The translations under genes were made by a program, and so were the position numbers. Positions 13,431-14,833 of a stretch of 14,833 nucleotides of DNA are shown one piece after another; the stretch's first letter is position 1, and every line of letters begins with the position of its first letter. Under the pieces are notes generated by a model. It was not told the DNA's origin and ran no database searches. It saw only the letters and a list, made by a program, of their open reading frames with translations. The stretch lies in assembly GCA_900554925.1 (NCBI GenBank), contig USJG01000044.1, positions 1-14,833 of the forward strand, written 5' to 3'. The stretch is from an uncultured Lachnospiraceae bacterium. Lineage in GTDB: Bacteria; Bacillota; Clostridia; Lachnospirales; Lachnospiraceae.

Positions 13431-14794
13431 TCTTTTTTCACATCCCAGACAATTTTTATGTTATCTTTACCGTATTTTTCCCCTAATTTTACAGACAAGT
13501 CCTCGTTTGCACATACATTTTTGCCGGGAGGCAGCTTTTTCATTGCCTTAATGGCTTCAATATATATTATCACGCTGTCATTGCCGTCAGAATCTGCAAG
13601 CAGTGCAAACAGCTCCTGCGCTGCCTGCTCATAGCTTGCCATGTCCGGAAATTTGATCCAGAGCTTTTTGGGAATTTCATCAAAGGAGGTGATCCTTTCA
13701 CAGATCAATTTGCCGTCACGCTCTTCCTCCAGGGAAACTCTTCCCCTGATAAACACCTTATTATCTTCCATTAGTTTAGCGCTGTTTTTCTCGTAATCTC
13801 TGGGAAAAACAATCACCTCCACACTGCCTAAAAGATCCTCCACCTGTAAAAATGCCATAATCTTATCATTCTTGGTGTATTTAATCTTTTTATCGGCAAT
13901 TATCCCTCCGATAATGGCTGTCCCATTGTCCTTTACTGCTGTTTCATTTGTTTCCTCATCCAATACAAAATCCGCAGTGGTATTGGTGATTCCCTTTTTC
14001 CAAAGCTCTTCCCATTCCTCTAAGGGATGACCGCTGATATAGATTCCAAGTACCTCTTTTTCAAAAGCAAGAAGCATTTCCTTAGAGTACTCTCCCACAT
14101 CGGGAAGCTTTACGTCAAACTCTTCTTTTTCTTCCTCGGAAACAATATCAAACAGGCTGATCTGTCCGGCCATATTGTTCTTTTTATCATGTGCAATATG
14201 ATCCATGATCTGCACATAGGCGCTCATAAACTGTTTTCTGGTGCCCGGCAGACTGTCAAAGGCGCCTGCCTTAATAAAGTTTTCTATGGCTTTTTTATTT
14301 ATCTCCTTATCTGCCACTCTGGTAATGAAATCTTTCAGATTGGTATATGGGCCGCGGATCCTCCGCTCCTCAACCACAGCCTCGATCACCGGCCGCCCCA
14401 CACTTTTAATGGCAGTCAGCGCATATCTGATAGACTTGTCCGTCACGGAAAAACCGCTCTCTCCCTGATTAATGTCAGGCGGCAAAATGGTGATCCCCAT
14501 GCTCCGGCAGGTCATAATATATTCTGCCACCTTTCCCGGATTATCAATTACAGAGGTCATCAGCGCCGCCATAAATTCCACCGGATAATAATATTTCAGA
14601 TAAGCAGTCTGATAGGCAACCACCGCATAGCACGCCGCATGGGACTTATTGAAAGCATACTTGGCAAAATCCATCATGTCATCATAAATCTGTGAGGCAA
14701 CTGCTTCTGAAATCCCATTGGCCACACAGCCCGGAACTCCTTCCTCTTTATTTCCATATATAAAGTTGGCGCGTTCCTTTTCCCGGATTATCAA
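13427..14794 (-). CDS. dnaE: DNA polymerase III alpha subunit, C-terminal part (false 5' end)
   Basis: Replicative DNA polymerase subunit; only the last ~450 of roughly 1,150 residues are here. Present are the fingers-end segment ERANFIYGNKEEGVPGCVANGI and FAKYAFNKSHAACYAVVAYQT, the helix-hairpin-helix region (about 150-185), an internal beta-clamp-binding motif GQISLFD (210-216), the OB-fold (about 285-370, GTAIIGGIIADKK ... VEVIVFPRDY) and the C-terminal domain ending WDVKKD. The apparent start TTG 14794 is not real: it has no ribosome binding site, lies in a 55-bp copy of internal dnaE sequence, and cuts an enzyme that must be longer. Genuine dnaE sequence ends between 14778 and 14786. Treat the gene as partial at the contig edge. 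Confidence 0.93.
   Translation of the reverse strand: MIIREKERANFIYGNKEEGVPGCVANGISEAVASQIYDDMMDFAKYAFNKSHAACYAVVAYQTAYLKYYYPVEFMAALMTSVIDNPGKVAEYIMTCRSMGITILPPDINQGESGFSVTDKSIRYALTAIKSVGRPVIEAVVEERRIRGPYTNLKDFITRVADKEINKKAIENFIKAGAFDSLPGTRKQFMSAYVQIMDHIAHDKKNNMAGQISLFDIVSEEEKEEFDVKLPDVGEYSKEMLLAFEKEVLGIYISGHPLEEWEELWKKGITNTTADFVLDEETNETAVKDNGTAIIGGIIADKKIKYTKNDKIMAFLQVEDLLGSVEVIVFPRDYEKNSAKLMEDNKVFIRGRVSLEEERDGKLICERITSFDEIPKKLWIKFPDMASYEQAAQELFALLADSDGNDSVIIYIEAIKAMKKLPPGKNVCANEDLSVKLGEKYGKDNIKIVWDVKKD
14532..14586. repeat. 55-bp direct repeat, internal copy (in dnaE)
   Basis: This stretch is identical over 55 bases to 14779-14833 and differs at the preceding base (C here, T there). Here it is read in the proper dnaE frame (PVEFMAALMTSVIDNPGK). 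Confidence 0.95.
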
Positions 14795-14833
14795 TTACAG
14801 AGGTCATCAGCGCCGCCATAAATTCCACCGGAT
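14779..14833. repeat. 55-bp direct repeat, terminal copy; probable assembly artefact
   Basis: The second copy runs exactly to the last base of the window. In the frame of the adjoining dnaE it is shifted and hits a TAA stop three bases before the TTG at 14794. A 55-base terminal overlap fits the k-mer length of common de Bruijn assemblers, so this is most likely a graph-overlap end and not genomic duplication. Confidence 0.85.

Noticed and set aside
14532..14833. Real tandem duplication or mobile-element target repeat in dnaE
   Set aside because: The second copy is out of frame, ends exactly at the last base and would break an essential gene; an assembly overlap is simpler.

Overview
The window looks like one assembled contig from a Gram-positive clostridial genome, most probably a Lachnospiraceae member. 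The evidence is the gene order coaX-dusB-greA-lysS, the neighbouring dnaE-pfkA pair, strong GGAGG-type ribosome binding sites, sigma-A-like promoters with 17-bp spacers, and protein sequences that read as Lachnospiraceae-type. There are no rRNA or tRNA genes, CRISPR arrays or transposases.

Left edge (1-1250): a divergent pair made of a MATE-family efflux transporter (minus strand, cut by the contig edge) and a MerR-family regulator with a BmrR-like effector-binding domain (plus strand). The 81-bp gap between them holds a textbook MerR-type promoter: TTGACT, a 19-bp spacer, TATAAT, with a 21-bp near-palindrome over the spacer that also covers the regulator's own extended -10. This pair is visibly more AT-rich than the rest and is separated from the core genes by a bidirectional terminator.

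Middle (1304-9300): a long minus-strand gene run, transcribed right to left: nfeD, an SPFH/band-7 protein, argF, a small acidic protein, coaX, dusB, an unrecognised 228-residue protein, greA, and lysS. The lysyl-tRNA synthetase carries an extra C-terminal tRNA-binding (Trbp111/EMAP-II-like) domain. A promoter is visible before nfeD, a possible one before greA, and no terminator is seen until after lysS. The set combines membrane quality control or organisation (NfeD with SPFH), arginine synthesis, CoA synthesis, tRNA modification, transcript cleavage and tRNA charging.

Right part (9327-14794): a secreted cell-wall hydrolase with two SH3-like domains and a SleB-type catalytic domain, with its own consensus promoter and a strong terminator; then proC overlapping a TrmH-family RNA methyltransferase gene by 4 bp; then pfkA with a promoter overlapping the dnaE stop; then the 3' part of dnaE.

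Right edge: the last 55 bases exactly repeat an internal dnaE segment 247 bp away, in another reading frame. This is best read as an assembly artefact, so the apparent dnaE start is not real. I found no clearly novel multi-gene system. The best leads are the MerR operator design, the LysRS fusion, the unrecognised 228-residue protein and the NfeD/SPFH linkage.
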